Shown here one piece after another: positions 18,053-27,344 of a stretch of DNA of 64,000 nt (position 1 is the stretch's first letter; each line of letters begins with the position of its first letter). Origin of the DNA: Thermohalobaculum sp965247385 (GTDB lineage: Bacteria > Pseudomonadota > Alphaproteobacteria > Rhodobacterales > Rhodobacteraceae); NCBI GenBank assembly GCA_965247385.1, contig CBDFHG010000007.1, positions 434,001 through 498,000 of the forward strand, read 5' to 3'. The notes below the pieces were generated by a model that saw only the letters and a list, made by a program, of their open reading frames with translations, ran no database searches and was not told the origin of the DNA. The translations under genes and the position numbers were made by a program.

Positions 18053-18544
18053 TCACCGATACGGTGCATCCAGTTCGATATTCCGCGCAATCTCGCGCTC
18101 CCAGCGGTCGCCGTTCGCCAGCAGCTTCTCCTTGTTGTAGAACAACTCGTCGCGGTTTTCGGTGGCGTATTCGAAATTCGGGCCCTCGACGATGGCATCC
18201 ACCGGGCAAGCCTCCTGGCAGAAGCCGCAATAGATGCATTTGGTCATGTCGATGTCGTATTTGGTGGTGCGGCGCGAGCCGTCCTCGCGCGGTTCCGCCT
18301 CGATGGTAATCGCCTGCGCCGGGCAGATCGCCTCGCACAGTTTGCAGGCGATGCAGCGTTCCTCGCCGTTCGGGTAACGGCGCAGCGCATGCTCACCCCT
18401 GAAACGGGGCGACAGCGGGCCTTTCTCGAACGGGTAGTTGATCGTCGCTTTGGGCTTGAAGAAGTATTTCATCCCAACTTTGAACCCGGCCCAGATATCG
18501 GCCAGCAAGAAATAGCGAACCGCCTTGTCGAGGGGAATACCCAT
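18053..18544 (-). CDS. nuoI: NADH-quinone oxidoreductase subunit I
   Basis: The 163-residue ferredoxin-like subunit binds clusters N6a and N6b through CIACKLCEAICP (residues 64-75) and CIYCGFCQEACP (103-114) and passes electrons toward cluster N2 in NuoB. The start at 18544 (MGIPLDKAVRYFLL) gives standard length; it lies directly after the nuoH stop at 18546. Confidence 0.94.
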   Translation of the reverse strand: MGIPLDKAVRYFLLADIWAGFKVGMKYFFKPKATINYPFEKGPLSPRFRGEHALRRYPNGEERCIACKLCEAICPAQAITIEAEPREDGSRRTTKYDIDMTKCIYCGFCQEACPVDAIVEGPNFEYATENRDELFYNKEKLLANGDRWEREIARNIELDAPYR

Positions 18545-18545
18545 A

Positions 18546-19577
18546 TCAGCCTCCCACGGTGTAGCGGGCGTAACCCACCACATCCAGTCGCGCCATGATC
18601 GCAACGAAAACCACCCAACCGAGCGAGAACGGCAGGAACACCTTCCAGCCCAGTCGCATCAACTGGTCATAGCGGTAGCGCGGCACGATCGCCTTGGTCA
18701 TGGCGAATATGAAGAAGAAGAACACGATCTTGGCCACGAACCACAGCACCCCGTCCGGCAGGCCGGGGATCGGGCTGAGCCAGCCGCCGAAGAACAGGAT
18801 CGCCATCAGCGCGCACATCAGCACGATGTTCATGTACTCGCCGATCATGAACAGCAGATACGGGGTCGAGGAATATTCCACCTGATAGCCCGCCACCAGT
18901 TCCGACTCCGCCTCGGCCAGGTCGAACGGCGGGCGGTTGGTCTCGGCATGGGCGCTGATGAAGAAAATCACCATCATCGGAAAATGCGGCAGCCAGTACC
19001 AGTTGAGAAAACCGAAATTGCCGTCCTGTGCCCGCACGATCTCGGACAGGTTCAGCGAACCGGTCGAGATCAGCACCCCGATGATGATCAACCCGATGGA
19101 GACCTCGTAGGAGACCATCTGTGCGGCCGAGCGCAGGGCGCCGAGGAAGGGGTATTTCGAGTTCGATGCCCAGCCACCCATGATGACGCCGTAGATGCCC
19201 AGGGACGAGATCGCGAAGATGTAGAGGATGCCGACATTCAGGTCCGAAATCACCCAGCCATCGGCAAACGGCACCACCACCCAGGCGATCGCGGCCAAGA
19301 TGAAGGTCAGCAGCGGCGCGAGCAGGAACACCACCTTGTCGGCGCCCGCTGGAATGACGACTTCCTTCAGCACGAACTTGATGAAATCGGCGAAGGATTG
19401 CAGCAGGCCCCAGGGGCCGACCACATTCGGCCCGCGCCGCAGTTGCACCGCCGCCCAGACCTTGCGGTCCATATAGAGGAGGAAGGCGAGGCTAACCAGG
19501 AGCGCCACCATCACCACCAGGCATTGCGCCAGGATGACGAGGAAGATGCCTATGCCGGAATTGAGGAACTCTGTCAT
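18546..19577 (-). CDS. nuoH: NADH-quinone oxidoreductase subunit H
   Basis: The 343-residue membrane subunit forms part of the quinone chamber. It has eight or more helices and the conserved acidic loop ETNRPPFDLAEAESELVAGY that lines the quinone site. It is in the usual place between nuoG and nuoI. Confidence 0.94.
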   Translation of the reverse strand: MTEFLNSGIGIFLVILAQCLVVMVALLVSLAFLLYMDRKVWAAVQLRRGPNVVGPWGLLQSFADFIKFVLKEVVIPAGADKVVFLLAPLLTFILAAIAWVVVPFADGWVISDLNVGILYIFAISSLGIYGVIMGGWASNSKYPFLGALRSAAQMVSYEVSIGLIIIGVLISTGSLNLSEIVRAQDGNFGFLNWYWLPHFPMMVIFFISAHAETNRPPFDLAEAESELVAGYQVEYSSTPYLLFMIGEYMNIVLMCALMAILFFGGWLSPIPGLPDGVLWFVAKIVFFFFIFAMTKAIVPRYRYDQLMRLGWKVFLPFSLGWVVFVAIMARLDVVGYARYTVGG

Positions 19578-19595
19578 CTTTTCACTTCCCCCAAT

Positions 19596-21650
19596 TCACT
19601 CGGCAGCCATCGGCTGGTTTCGTTCAGCGGCCAGCCGGCTCTGATCGGCAAGAACCTGGCTGGCCCGCGCGACCGGGTTGACCAGGTAGTGGTTGGCGAC
19701 CGACGAGGCAAAGGGAGCATCGGTCATCGTGCCCGCCGCAACCGGCGTCCATTCGTTTTCAGGCACCTGATCCAGCGCGCCAAGATGCGGATGTGCCTCG
19801 AACAGGGCGGTACGGAGCTGCGCCAGGCTGTTGAACGGCAGGGTCTGGCCCAGTTCCGCCGCCGCCAACTCCGCCGACAGCGCACGCAGTATAGCCCAGT
19901 CCTCGCGCGCATCCCCCGGCGGGAACCCGGCGCGATTGGCCATCTGTGGGCGGCCCTCGGTATTCACATAGATGCCCGACTGTTCGGTATAGGCGGCCCC
20001 CGGCAGGATCACATCGGCACGGTGCGCGCCCCGGTCGCCGTGGCTGCCCTGATAGACCATGAAGGTGCCACCAGAATCCTTGAGGGCCATGTCGATCTCG
20101 TCGGCGCCCAGGTTGAAGACCAGCTTGGCGCCGTCCAACGCTCCGGCGGCACCACGCTCATGGGTGAAGCCCAGGTCCATCGCGCCTACGCGCGCCGCTG
20201 CGGTGTGAAGCACCAGCAACCCGCTTTCCGTCTGCGCCGCAATTTTCTGCGCCGCCGCCAGAACCGCCGCGCCGTCGGGGCGGCACAGCGCGCCCTGCCC
20301 GACGATCACCAGGCTGGCACGTCCCTTGATCTCGTCGTCGCCGCCCATTTCGACGACCTGTTGCAGCGCCTCCGGCCCCGGCCCGATATGGGTGTAGGTA
20401 TAGGTCAGATCCGCCGCCTCACCGACCAGCGCGAACTCGGCGCCGTTGATCCACGCCTTGCGGAGACGGGAATTCAGCACCGGCGCTTCGATGCGCGGGT
20501 TGGAGCCGACGATCAAGATGCGCTCGGCGGTGTCGATATCATCAATGGCAGCGGTGCCCACATAGCCCGATCGGTTGCCTGGCGGAAGCGCAGCACCGTC
20601 CTGGCGGCAATCGTAGCGGTTGGAGCCGAGGCCGTCCATCAGCCCCTTCAGCGCCCAGACCGCCTCGACCGGTGCCAGATCGCCCGCGATTGCAGCGATA
20701 TCTGCTCCCGCATCCTTGGCAGCATCAGCGATGGCGGCAAACGCCTCGCCCCAGCTTGCCGGTTTCAACTTGCCGTCGATCCGCACATAGGGCTTGTCCA
20801 GCCGTTGGCGGCGCAGGCCGTCCCAGACATAGCGCGAGCGGTCGGCCAGCCATTCCTCGTTCACACCGTCATGGTTGCGGGGCAGGATGCGCATCACCTC
20901 GCGCCCGCGCACATCGACCCGGATGTTCGAGCCGAGCGCGTCCATCACGTCGATCGACTGCGTCTTGGTCAGCTCCCAGGGCCGGGCGGTGAAGGCGTAG
21001 GGCCGGTTGGTCAGCGCCCCCACGGGGCAGAGATCGACCACGTTGCCCTGCATCTCGGAGGTGAGCGCGGCGTTCAGGTAGCTGACGATCTCGCTGTCCT
21101 CACCGCGCCCGGTCTGGCCCATCTCGGGCACGCCCGCGACCTCGGTAATGAAGCGCACGCAGCGGGTGCACGAGATGCAGCGGGTCATCTCGGTCTTGAC
21201 CAACGGGCCGAGATGAATCTCGTCCACCGCCCGCTTCGGCTCGCGGAAGCGTGAGAAGTCGACGCCGTAAGCCATTGCCTGGTCTTGTAAATCGCACTCA
21301 CCACCCTGATCGCAAATGGGGCAGTCAAGCGGGTGGTTGATGAGCAGGAACTCCATCACCCCCTCGCGCGCCTTCTTGACCATGGGCGAGTTGGTCTTGA
21401 TCTGCGGCGGCTGGCCGTCCGGGCCGGGGCGCAGATCCTTGACCTGCATGTGGCACGAGGCGGCGGGCTTCGGCGGGCCGCCGACGACCTCGATCAGGCA
21501 CATGCGGCAATTGCCGGCGATCGACAGGCGCTCGTGGTAGCAAAAGCGCGGGATCTCGACGCCGACCTGCTCGCAGGCCTGGATCAGGGTCAGGCCGGGG
21601 TCGGCCTCGACCTCGATGCCGTCGATGATGATTGTGCGTAGCTCGGTCAT
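19596..21650 (-). CDS. nuoG: NADH-quinone oxidoreductase subunit G
   Basis: The 684-residue peripheral-arm subunit has an N-terminal [2Fe-2S] ferredoxin domain (CYHERLSIAGNCRMCLIEV), a His-Cys3 [4Fe-4S] site (HPLDCPICDQGGECDLQ), a further CISCTRCVRF cluster motif and a long molybdopterin-oxidoreductase-like C-terminal domain without catalytic role. Its ATG overlaps the stop of the DUF3291-type gene upstream by four bases (ATGA), so that extra gene is translationally coupled into the operon. Confidence 0.94.
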   Translation of the reverse strand: MTELRTIIIDGIEVEADPGLTLIQACEQVGVEIPRFCYHERLSIAGNCRMCLIEVVGGPPKPAASCHMQVKDLRPGPDGQPPQIKTNSPMVKKAREGVMEFLLINHPLDCPICDQGGECDLQDQAMAYGVDFSRFREPKRAVDEIHLGPLVKTEMTRCISCTRCVRFITEVAGVPEMGQTGRGEDSEIVSYLNAALTSEMQGNVVDLCPVGALTNRPYAFTARPWELTKTQSIDVMDALGSNIRVDVRGREVMRILPRNHDGVNEEWLADRSRYVWDGLRRQRLDKPYVRIDGKLKPASWGEAFAAIADAAKDAGADIAAIAGDLAPVEAVWALKGLMDGLGSNRYDCRQDGAALPPGNRSGYVGTAAIDDIDTAERILIVGSNPRIEAPVLNSRLRKAWINGAEFALVGEAADLTYTYTHIGPGPEALQQVVEMGGDDEIKGRASLVIVGQGALCRPDGAAVLAAAQKIAAQTESGLLVLHTAAARVGAMDLGFTHERGAAGALDGAKLVFNLGADEIDMALKDSGGTFMVYQGSHGDRGAHRADVILPGAAYTEQSGIYVNTEGRPQMANRAGFPPGDAREDWAILRALSAELAAAELGQTLPFNSLAQLRTALFEAHPHLGALDQVPENEWTPVAAGTMTDAPFASSVANHYLVNPVARASQVLADQSRLAAERNQPMAAE

Positions 21651-22114
21651 GCCGCCCTCGTATCAGAGCTGGTTTCACCCATGTATTTGAAGTCGTAGGC
21701 CATTTCGGAAGAACCCTCCGCCGCAAGGCGGTCCAGCTTCTCCTTGGCTTGCGCCAGCGTCGGTACCTGCCCTGCCTGGACGGGCCGGATGACATAGCTC
21801 GGGCGATCTATCGACTCGAACCATTCGGACGCCCGGTGCAGGAATTTTCCGTGCATCTCACCGAACGTGTACGCTTTCATGGCCTCAACATCCGTCCGGA
21901 CCGACACGGTCGCCGATGTCAGCCCGTCATAGCCGTGCCGCGCCAGCCCCTCAGCCATCTCCTCGTCCGGGACCCGCCAGACGAACCCCGGGCTGCGCTC
22001 CGCCAGGCCATAGACCTCGTCCGGACCATCCACGAATTCCTTTACGCGCGGATCATCCAGCGGGAACTTCATTTGGCCGAAGTTCATCTGGGCGATATGT
22101 CCGCTGCTGCTCAT
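21647..22114 (-). CDS. DUF3291-like protein inside the nuo operon
   Basis: The 155-residue protein begins MSSSGHIAQMNFGQMKFPLD and contains the pattern AERSPGFVWRVP, MKAYTFGEMHGKFLHRASEWFE and VPTLAQAKEKLDRL, which resembles the antibiotic-biosynthesis-monooxygenase-like DUF3291 family as I remember it. It overlaps nuoF by four bases at its start and nuoG by four bases at its end, so it is fully embedded in the operon. It is not a complex I subunit in any species I know. No signal peptide, cysteine cluster or membrane segment is visible. It may be an accessory or moonlighting protein. Confidence 0.75.
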   Translation of the reverse strand: MSSSGHIAQMNFGQMKFPLDDPRVKEFVDGPDEVYGLAERSPGFVWRVPDEEMAEGLARHGYDGLTSATVSVRTDVEAMKAYTFGEMHGKFLHRASEWFESIDRPSYVIRPVQAGQVPTLAQAKEKLDRLAAEGSSEMAYDFKYMGETSSDTRAA

Positions 22115-23406
22115 TCCGCCGCCACCGCGCTGACCCGCCCACTGCGCTTGGCCTTGATGCGGTCTTCGATCTCGCCCCGGAAGTGCCGGATCAGGCCCTG
22201 GATCGGCCAGGCGGCCGCGTCGCCCAGGGCGCAGATGGTGTGGCCCTCGACCTGCTTGGTCACGTCGAGCAGCATGTCGATCTCTTCCGGCTCGGCGTCG
22301 CCGGTGACCAGGCGGTCCATCACCCGCATCATCCAGCCGGTTCCCTCGCGGCACGGGGTGCACTGGCCGCAGCTTTCGTGCTTGTAGAATTTTGCCAGCC
22401 GCCAGATCGCCTTGATGACGTCGGTCGACTGGTCCATCACGATCACCGCCGCTGTGCCGAGGCCGGATTTCTGGCTCTGCAGCCAGTCGAAATCCATGAT
22501 CGCCTCGTCGCAAATACTCGCCGGCAGCAGCGGCACCGAAGATCCGCCGGGGATCACCGCCTTGAGGTTGCCCCAGCCGCCGCGCACGCCGCCGCAGTGG
22601 CGGTCCAGCAGTTCCTTCAGGGTGATCGACATCTCCTCCTCGACCACGCAAGGCGCGTTCACATGGCCGGAGATGGCGAAGATCTTGGTGCCTGCGTTGT
22701 TCGGGCGGCCAAAGCCCGCGAACCAAGAAGCGCCGCGACGCAGGATGGTCGGCACCACGGCGATGGATTCGACGTTGTTGACGGTGGTCGGGCAGCCATA
22801 GAGGCCGACGCCTGCCGGGAACGGCGGCTTCAGGCGCGGCATTCCCTTGCGGCCCTCCAGGCTCTCCAGCATCGCGGTTTCCTCGCCGCAGATATAGGCG
22901 CCCGCGCCGTGGTGGAGGTGGACGTCGAAGTCGAAACCCGAATTGGCGGCGTTCTTGCCCAGCAGCCCGGCGTCGTAGCATTCGTCAATGGCGGCCTGCA
23001 GTTCCTCGCGTTCGCGAATGTATTCGCCGCGCAGGTAAATGTAACAGATGTTCGCGTTCATCGCGAAACTGGCGATCAGGCTGCCCTCGATCAGGGTGTG
23101 CGGATCGTGGCGCATGATCTCGCGGTCCTTGCAGGTGCCGGGTTCGGATTCATCGGCATTGACCACAAGGTAGGAGGGACGGCCGTCGGACGCCTTGGGC
23201 ATGAACGACCACTTCAGCCCGGTCGGGAAACCCGCACCACCCCGCCCACGCAAACCGGAATCCTTGATCTGCTGGATGATCGTGCCGCGGCCCAGCGCGA
23301 TCAGATCGGCGGTCTTGTCCCAATGCCCCCGCGCCATCGCGCCCTTCAGCGAGCGGTCATGCATGCCGTAGAGGTTGGTGAAGATGCGGTCCTTGTCAGC
23401 AAGCAT
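22111..23406 (-). CDS. nuoF: NADH-quinone oxidoreductase subunit F
   Basis: The 431-residue subunit holds FMN, the NADH site and cluster N3. LRGRGGAGFPTGLKW is the nucleotide-binding loop, and CGQCTPCREG near the C-terminus carries three of the four N3 cysteines. It starts five bases after nuoE and overlaps the DUF3291-type gene. Confidence 0.95.
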   Translation of the reverse strand: MLADKDRIFTNLYGMHDRSLKGAMARGHWDKTADLIALGRGTIIQQIKDSGLRGRGGAGFPTGLKWSFMPKASDGRPSYLVVNADESEPGTCKDREIMRHDPHTLIEGSLIASFAMNANICYIYLRGEYIREREELQAAIDECYDAGLLGKNAANSGFDFDVHLHHGAGAYICGEETAMLESLEGRKGMPRLKPPFPAGVGLYGCPTTVNNVESIAVVPTILRRGASWFAGFGRPNNAGTKIFAISGHVNAPCVVEEEMSITLKELLDRHCGGVRGGWGNLKAVIPGGSSVPLLPASICDEAIMDFDWLQSQKSGLGTAAVIVMDQSTDVIKAIWRLAKFYKHESCGQCTPCREGTGWMMRVMDRLVTGDAEPEEIDMLLDVTKQVEGHTICALGDAAAWPIQGLIRHFRGEIEDRIKAKRSGRVSAVAAE

Positions 23407-23411
23407 CGTCG

Positions 23412-24386
23412 TTACCCCTCACCCGTCAGCGTTTTGGCCTGGTCGATCCAGCTGTTGCGTTCGATCCGGCCCTTGAGCTTCAGCCGGTCATCGACCCAGG
23501 CGGTCTGGGCAGGGGTCCAGGCGGCAATCTGGTCGAAATGGTAGATGCCGATGTCGTTCAGGGCGCCCCCCAACTTCGGGCCGACGCCCTTGAGCAGCTT
23601 GAGGTCATCGGCCTTGCCGCCGCGCGGTCCCGACAGCAGTTCGGGCTGTGTGCCGCCTTCGCTCGCAACAGGCGGCGCCGTCACCGGCGCCGAGGCCCGT
23701 TTGATGACCGGAGCGTCGCCCATGATCCGGGCAACGGTGTCGCCCTTGGCCAGCGCCAGCGTGATCGAGGCGTTGGCGTCGTGGTGGCGATCTCCGTCGA
23801 GCGAGGTCAGCCCCTTGATCGGCTCGGAGGCGTAGCGCCCGTTCTGCGGCCCCGGCACCGGCACCTCGCCCTTGGCCAGGGTATCGATGATCATTCGCAG
23901 CTTCTTGGCGGTCAGGTCCTCGTAATAATCCTTGCCGATCTGCGCCATCGGCGCATTCGAGCAGGCGCCGAGACATTCGACCTCCTCCCACGAGAACTTG
24001 CCGTCGGGGCTGAGTTCATGGGGGTTGGGGGCGATCTTCTTCTGGCAGACGCCGACCAGATTCTCGGCCCCGCAGATCATGCAGGACGTGGTGCCGCAGA
24101 TCTGGATATGCGCAACCGAACCAACCGGTTGGAGTTGGAACATAAAGTAGAAGGTGGCGACTTCCAGCACCCGGATCTCGGCCAGGTCGAGCATGTGCGC
24201 AACACCCTCGATCATCGGTTTGGTGACCCAGCCTTCCTGCTCCTGCCCGCGCCACAGCAGCGGGATCATGGCAGAGGCCTGGCGGCCCTCGGGGTATTTC
24301 GCGATCTGATCCGCCGCCCAGGCCTGGTTGGCGGGCGTGAAAGCAAAGCTTTCTGGTTGGGTGTGGTGGAGTCTTCGCAAGCTCAC
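23412..24386 (-). CDS. nuoE: NADH-quinone oxidoreductase subunit E with C-terminal helix-hairpin-helix extension
   Basis: Residues 1 to about 170 are the [2Fe-2S] thioredoxin-like subunit E, with CGTTSCMICG and CLGACSNAP as ligands. The remaining 150 residues form a Pro/Ala linker and a helix-hairpin-helix-like domain, LKLLKGVGPKLGGALNDIG then HFDQIAAWTPAQ, as found in some alphaproteobacterial NuoE proteins. Start is GTG at 24386 with GGGGAGAG about seven bases upstream, fitting the family N-terminus LRRLHHTQPESFAF. It acts with NuoF and NuoG in the NADH dehydrogenase module. Confidence 0.92.
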   Translation of the reverse strand: MSLRRLHHTQPESFAFTPANQAWAADQIAKYPEGRQASAMIPLLWRGQEQEGWVTKPMIEGVAHMLDLAEIRVLEVATFYFMFQLQPVGSVAHIQICGTTSCMICGAENLVGVCQKKIAPNPHELSPDGKFSWEEVECLGACSNAPMAQIGKDYYEDLTAKKLRMIIDTLAKGEVPVPGPQNGRYASEPIKGLTSLDGDRHHDANASITLALAKGDTVARIMGDAPVIKRASAPVTAPPVASEGGTQPELLSGPRGGKADDLKLLKGVGPKLGGALNDIGIYHFDQIAAWTPAQTAWVDDRLKLKGRIERNSWIDQAKTLTGEG

Positions 24387-24525
24387 CGGATGCTCTCCCC
24401 AAAAACAACATTCAGGCCGTCAAGCACGGCATCACCACTCGCGCTCCCCGCCCCCTCTGGGCGGGGGGGCAAAATCAGCATCATCCGGGCCGATATTTTG
24501 CCGTTGGTATGGGTCGGGCGATCAC
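24387..24525 (-). other. nuoD-nuoE spacer with an echo of the nuoD 3' end
   Basis: The last part of this 139-bp spacer, read on the minus strand, resembles the final 33 bases of nuoD at about 27 of 33 positions: both encode LxVVFGE and end CCGGTGA. It also has a Pro-rich GC segment with C7 and C4 runs. It looks like a decayed partial duplication of the nuoD tail that now supplies the ribosome-binding site of nuoE. No gene is present. Confidence 0.4.
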
Positions 24526-25731
24526 TCACCGGTCGATCTCCCCGAACACAACATCCAGCGACCCGATGATCGCGGCGACGTCGGCCAACTGGTGGCCGCG
24601 GCTGAGATGGTCCATCGCCGCCATATGCGGATAGCCGGGGGCGCGGATCTTGGTCTTGTAGGGTTTGTTCGAGCCGTCCGAGACAAGATAGACGCCGAAC
24701 TCGCCCTTCGGGGCCTCGACGGCAGCGTAGACTTCGCCCTCCGGCACCCGGAATCCCTCGGTGTAGAGCTTGAAGTGGTGGATCAACGCCTCCATCGAGG
24801 TCTTCATCTCGGCCCGCTTCGGCGGCGCGAACTTGCCGTCGCGGGTGATGACCGGCTCGCCCAGGCACTTGTCCATCTTCTCCAGCGCCTGGCGCATGAT
24901 CTTGGTCGACTCGCGCATCTCCTCCATGCGGCAGAGATAGCGGTCGTAGCAGTCGCCGTTCTTGCCAATGGGGATAAGGAAGTCGAACTCGCTGTAGCAT
25001 TCATAGGGTTGGGCGCGACGCAGATCCCAGGCCCAGCCGCTGCCACGAACCATGACACCGGAGAAGCCATAGGCCTGGGCGTCATCAAGCGACACCGTCG
25101 CGATATCTACATTGCGCTGCTTGAATATGCGGTTATCGGTCAGCAAGGTCTCAAGGTCGTCCAGCACCTGGGGGAACTCCTCTGTCCACTGCCAGATGTC
25201 GTCGCAGAGCTGCGGAGGCAGATCCAGATGCACGCCGCCGGGGCGGAAATAGGCCGCGTGGAGCCGCGCCCCGCAGGCGCGCTCGTAGAACACCATCAGC
25301 TTCTCGCGCTCCTCGAACCCCCACAAGGGCGGGGTCAGCGCGCCAACATCCATCGCCTGGGTGGTGACGTTGAGCAGATGGTTCAGAATCCGCCCGATCT
25401 CGGAATAGAGCACCCGGATCAGGCTCCCGCGGCGTGGGATTTCTATCTGCGCCAGCTTCTCGATCGCCAGACACCAGGCGTGCTCCTGATTCATCGGGGC
25501 GACGTAATCAAGGCGGTCGAAATAGGGCAGGTTCTGCAGGTAGGTGCGGCTCTCCATCAGCTTCTCGGTGCCGCGATGGAGAAGGCCGATATGCGGATCG
25601 CAGCGCTCGACAATCTCGCCGTCGAGTTCAAGCACCATTCTCAATACCCCATGCGCAGCAGGGTGTTGCGGGCCAAAGTTGATGTTGAAATTGCGGATAC
25701 GCTGCTCGCCGGTCCGGTTGGTGCCCGCCAT
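24526..25731 (-). CDS. nuoD: NADH-quinone oxidoreductase subunit D
   Basis: The 401-residue 49-kDa-type subunit forms the quinone site with NuoB. HPAAHGVLRMVLELDGE near the N-terminus and the VRGSGWAWDLRRAQPYE segment are diagnostic. It follows nuoC by three bases. Confidence 0.95.
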   Translation of the reverse strand: MAGTNRTGEQRIRNFNINFGPQHPAAHGVLRMVLELDGEIVERCDPHIGLLHRGTEKLMESRTYLQNLPYFDRLDYVAPMNQEHAWCLAIEKLAQIEIPRRGSLIRVLYSEIGRILNHLLNVTTQAMDVGALTPPLWGFEEREKLMVFYERACGARLHAAYFRPGGVHLDLPPQLCDDIWQWTEEFPQVLDDLETLLTDNRIFKQRNVDIATVSLDDAQAYGFSGVMVRGSGWAWDLRRAQPYECYSEFDFLIPIGKNGDCYDRYLCRMEEMRESTKIMRQALEKMDKCLGEPVITRDGKFAPPKRAEMKTSMEALIHHFKLYTEGFRVPEGEVYAAVEAPKGEFGVYLVSDGSNKPYKTKIRAPGYPHMAAMDHLSRGHQLADVAAIIGSLDVVFGEIDR

Positions 25732-25734
25732 TCC

Positions 25735-26385
25735 TCAGCCCTCCTTCTTGGATTCGGGCTTGGATTCGGGCTTGGATTCGGGCTCGGAACTGAGCTTCTC
25801 GCCGCCGGGGAGAATGTACTTTGCGCCCTCCCACGGGCTCATGAAGTCGAACAGGCGGTAGTCCTGCACCAGCTTCACCGGCTCGTAGATCACCCGCTTC
25901 GAGGTCTCGTCATAGCGCACCTCGGTGTAGCCGGTTGTCGGGAAGTCTTTCCGCAGCGGATAGCCGCGGAAGCCGTAGTCGGTGAGGATGCGACGCAGAT
26001 CCGGGTGGCCCGTGAACATCACCCCGTACATGTCGAAGACCTCGCGCTCGAACCAGTTGGCCGACGGGTGGAGGTCGGTAATCGAGGGAATCATCTCATC
26101 CTCGGCCACGGAAAGCTTCACCCGCACCCGCTGATTTTGCGGCATCGAGAGGAAGTGGTAAACCACGTCGAAGCGATCATCGCGCCCGGGCCAGTCCACG
26201 GCAGTGATGTCGATCATGGTGGTAAAGGCGCAGGCGGTGTTGTCGCTCAAATAGCCGATCAGATCGCGCAAGCCGCTGGGCGTGGCGGTCACGGTCAACT
26301 CGCCATGGGTCACGTGGTGGCCCAGCACCGCATCCGACTGTGCCATCGCGATCATCTCGCCGAGTTCGAGCAGCGCCTCTGACAT
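25735..26385 (-). CDS. nuoC: NADH-quinone oxidoreductase subunit C
   Basis: The 216-residue 30-kDa-type subunit contains the signature EREVFDMYGVMFTGHPDLRR followed by LRKDFP. The C-terminus has a low-complexity tail of three ESKP-like repeats (PESKPESKPESKKEG) that is not part of the fold and arose by a 12-base repeat. It is separate from nuoD, not fused. Confidence 0.95.
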   Translation of the reverse strand: MSEALLELGEMIAMAQSDAVLGHHVTHGELTVTATPSGLRDLIGYLSDNTACAFTTMIDITAVDWPGRDDRFDVVYHFLSMPQNQRVRVKLSVAEDEMIPSITDLHPSANWFEREVFDMYGVMFTGHPDLRRILTDYGFRGYPLRKDFPTTGYTEVRYDETSKRVIYEPVKLVQDYRLFDFMSPWEGAKYILPGGEKLSSEPESKPESKPESKKEG

Positions 26386-26397
26386 GGAACCTCTCCC

Positions 26398-26943
26398 TCA
26401 GCGCGCGATGGTGCCGGTGCGGCGGATCTTCCGCTGCAACTGCATGATGCCGTAGAGCAGCGCCTCGGCGGTTGGCGGGCAGCCGGGCACATAGATATCG
26501 ACCGGCACCACCCGGTCGCAGCCACGCACCACCGAATAGCTGTAGTGATAGTAACCGCCGCCGTTTGCGCAGGAGCCCATCGAGATGACGTAGCGCGGCT
26601 CCGGCATCTGGTCGTAGACCTTTCGCAGCGCCGGGGCCATTTTGTTGGTTAGGGTTCCGGCGACGATCATCACGTCCGACTGGCGCGGGCTGCCGCGGGG
26701 CGCGAAGCCAAAGCGTTCGACGTCGTAGCGCGGCATCGCCGTGTGCATCATCTCGACCGCGCAGCAGGCCAGCCCAAAGGTCATCCAGAACAGCGAGCCG
26801 GTGCGTGCCCAGTTGATCAGGTCGTCGGCGGTGGTGAGAATGAACCCCTTGTCGGCGAGTTCGTTCGAGAGATTGCCAACCAGCACCTCCCTGTCTGCCC
26901 CAGCTTGCATGACGCCTGTGCTCATTCCCGGGCTCACTCCCAT
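26398..26943 (-). CDS. nuoB: NADH-quinone oxidoreductase subunit B
   Basis: The 181-residue subunit binds the terminal cluster N2 through the tandem cysteines in GLACCAVEMM, MGSCANGGGYY and VPGCPPTAEAL. I chose the ATG at 26943 (MGVSPGMSTGV), which overlaps the end of nuoA by 10 bases; the ATG six codons later is possible. A longer frame to 27162 lies inside nuoA and is not used. Confidence 0.93.
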   Translation of the reverse strand: MGVSPGMSTGVMQAGADREVLVGNLSNELADKGFILTTADDLINWARTGSLFWMTFGLACCAVEMMHTAMPRYDVERFGFAPRGSPRQSDVMIVAGTLTNKMAPALRKVYDQMPEPRYVISMGSCANGGGYYHYSYSVVRGCDRVVPVDIYVPGCPPTAEALLYGIMQLQRKIRRTGTIAR

Positions 26944-27305
26944 TCCAGGGCCCCCTTTTTCCACTCGTAGGCGAAGCCGATGGTCAGGACAGCCAGGAAC
27001 ACCAGCATCGACCAGAAGGCGACACCCGACAGGCTGCCGAAGGCCGCCGCCCAAGGGAACAGGAAGGCGATTTCCAGGTCGAATATGATGAACAGGATGG
27101 CCACCAGATAGAACCGCACATCGAACTTCATCCGAGCATCGTCGAAGGCATTGAAGCCGCATTCATAGGCGGAAATCTTCTCCGCGTCCGGGTGGCGCAC
27201 CGCCAGCACAAAGGCGGCGATGAGGAAGGCCAACCCGAGCACGATGGCAAGCCCCAGGAAGATAATGATCGGCAGGTATTCGCGGAGCAGTTCGTCCATC
27301 GCCAC
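26934..27305 (-). CDS. nuoA: NADH-quinone oxidoreductase subunit A
   Basis: The 123-residue membrane subunit has three helices and the loop AYECGFNAFDDARMKFDVRF, whose cysteine sits near the quinone site. It is the first gene of the operon; AAGAGG lies about seven bases before the ATG. Confidence 0.94.
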   Translation of the reverse strand: MAMDELLREYLPIIIFLGLAIVLGLAFLIAAFVLAVRHPDAEKISAYECGFNAFDDARMKFDVRFYLVAILFIIFDLEIAFLFPWAAAFGSLSGVAFWSMLVFLAVLTIGFAYEWKKGALEWE

Positions 27306-27344
27306 ACCTCTTGGGGTAGATCGGCCTTTCGGCCCTTCAGCCGT

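Noticed and set aside
18525..21254. A 909-codon plus-strand frame opposite nuoH and nuoG
   Set aside because: It is the antisense of intact, recognised genes in high-GC DNA; its His/Gln/Arg-rich composition is typical of shadow frames. The same holds for plus-strand frames at 13320-15059, 14990-16135, 24328-26382 and 59624-61465.
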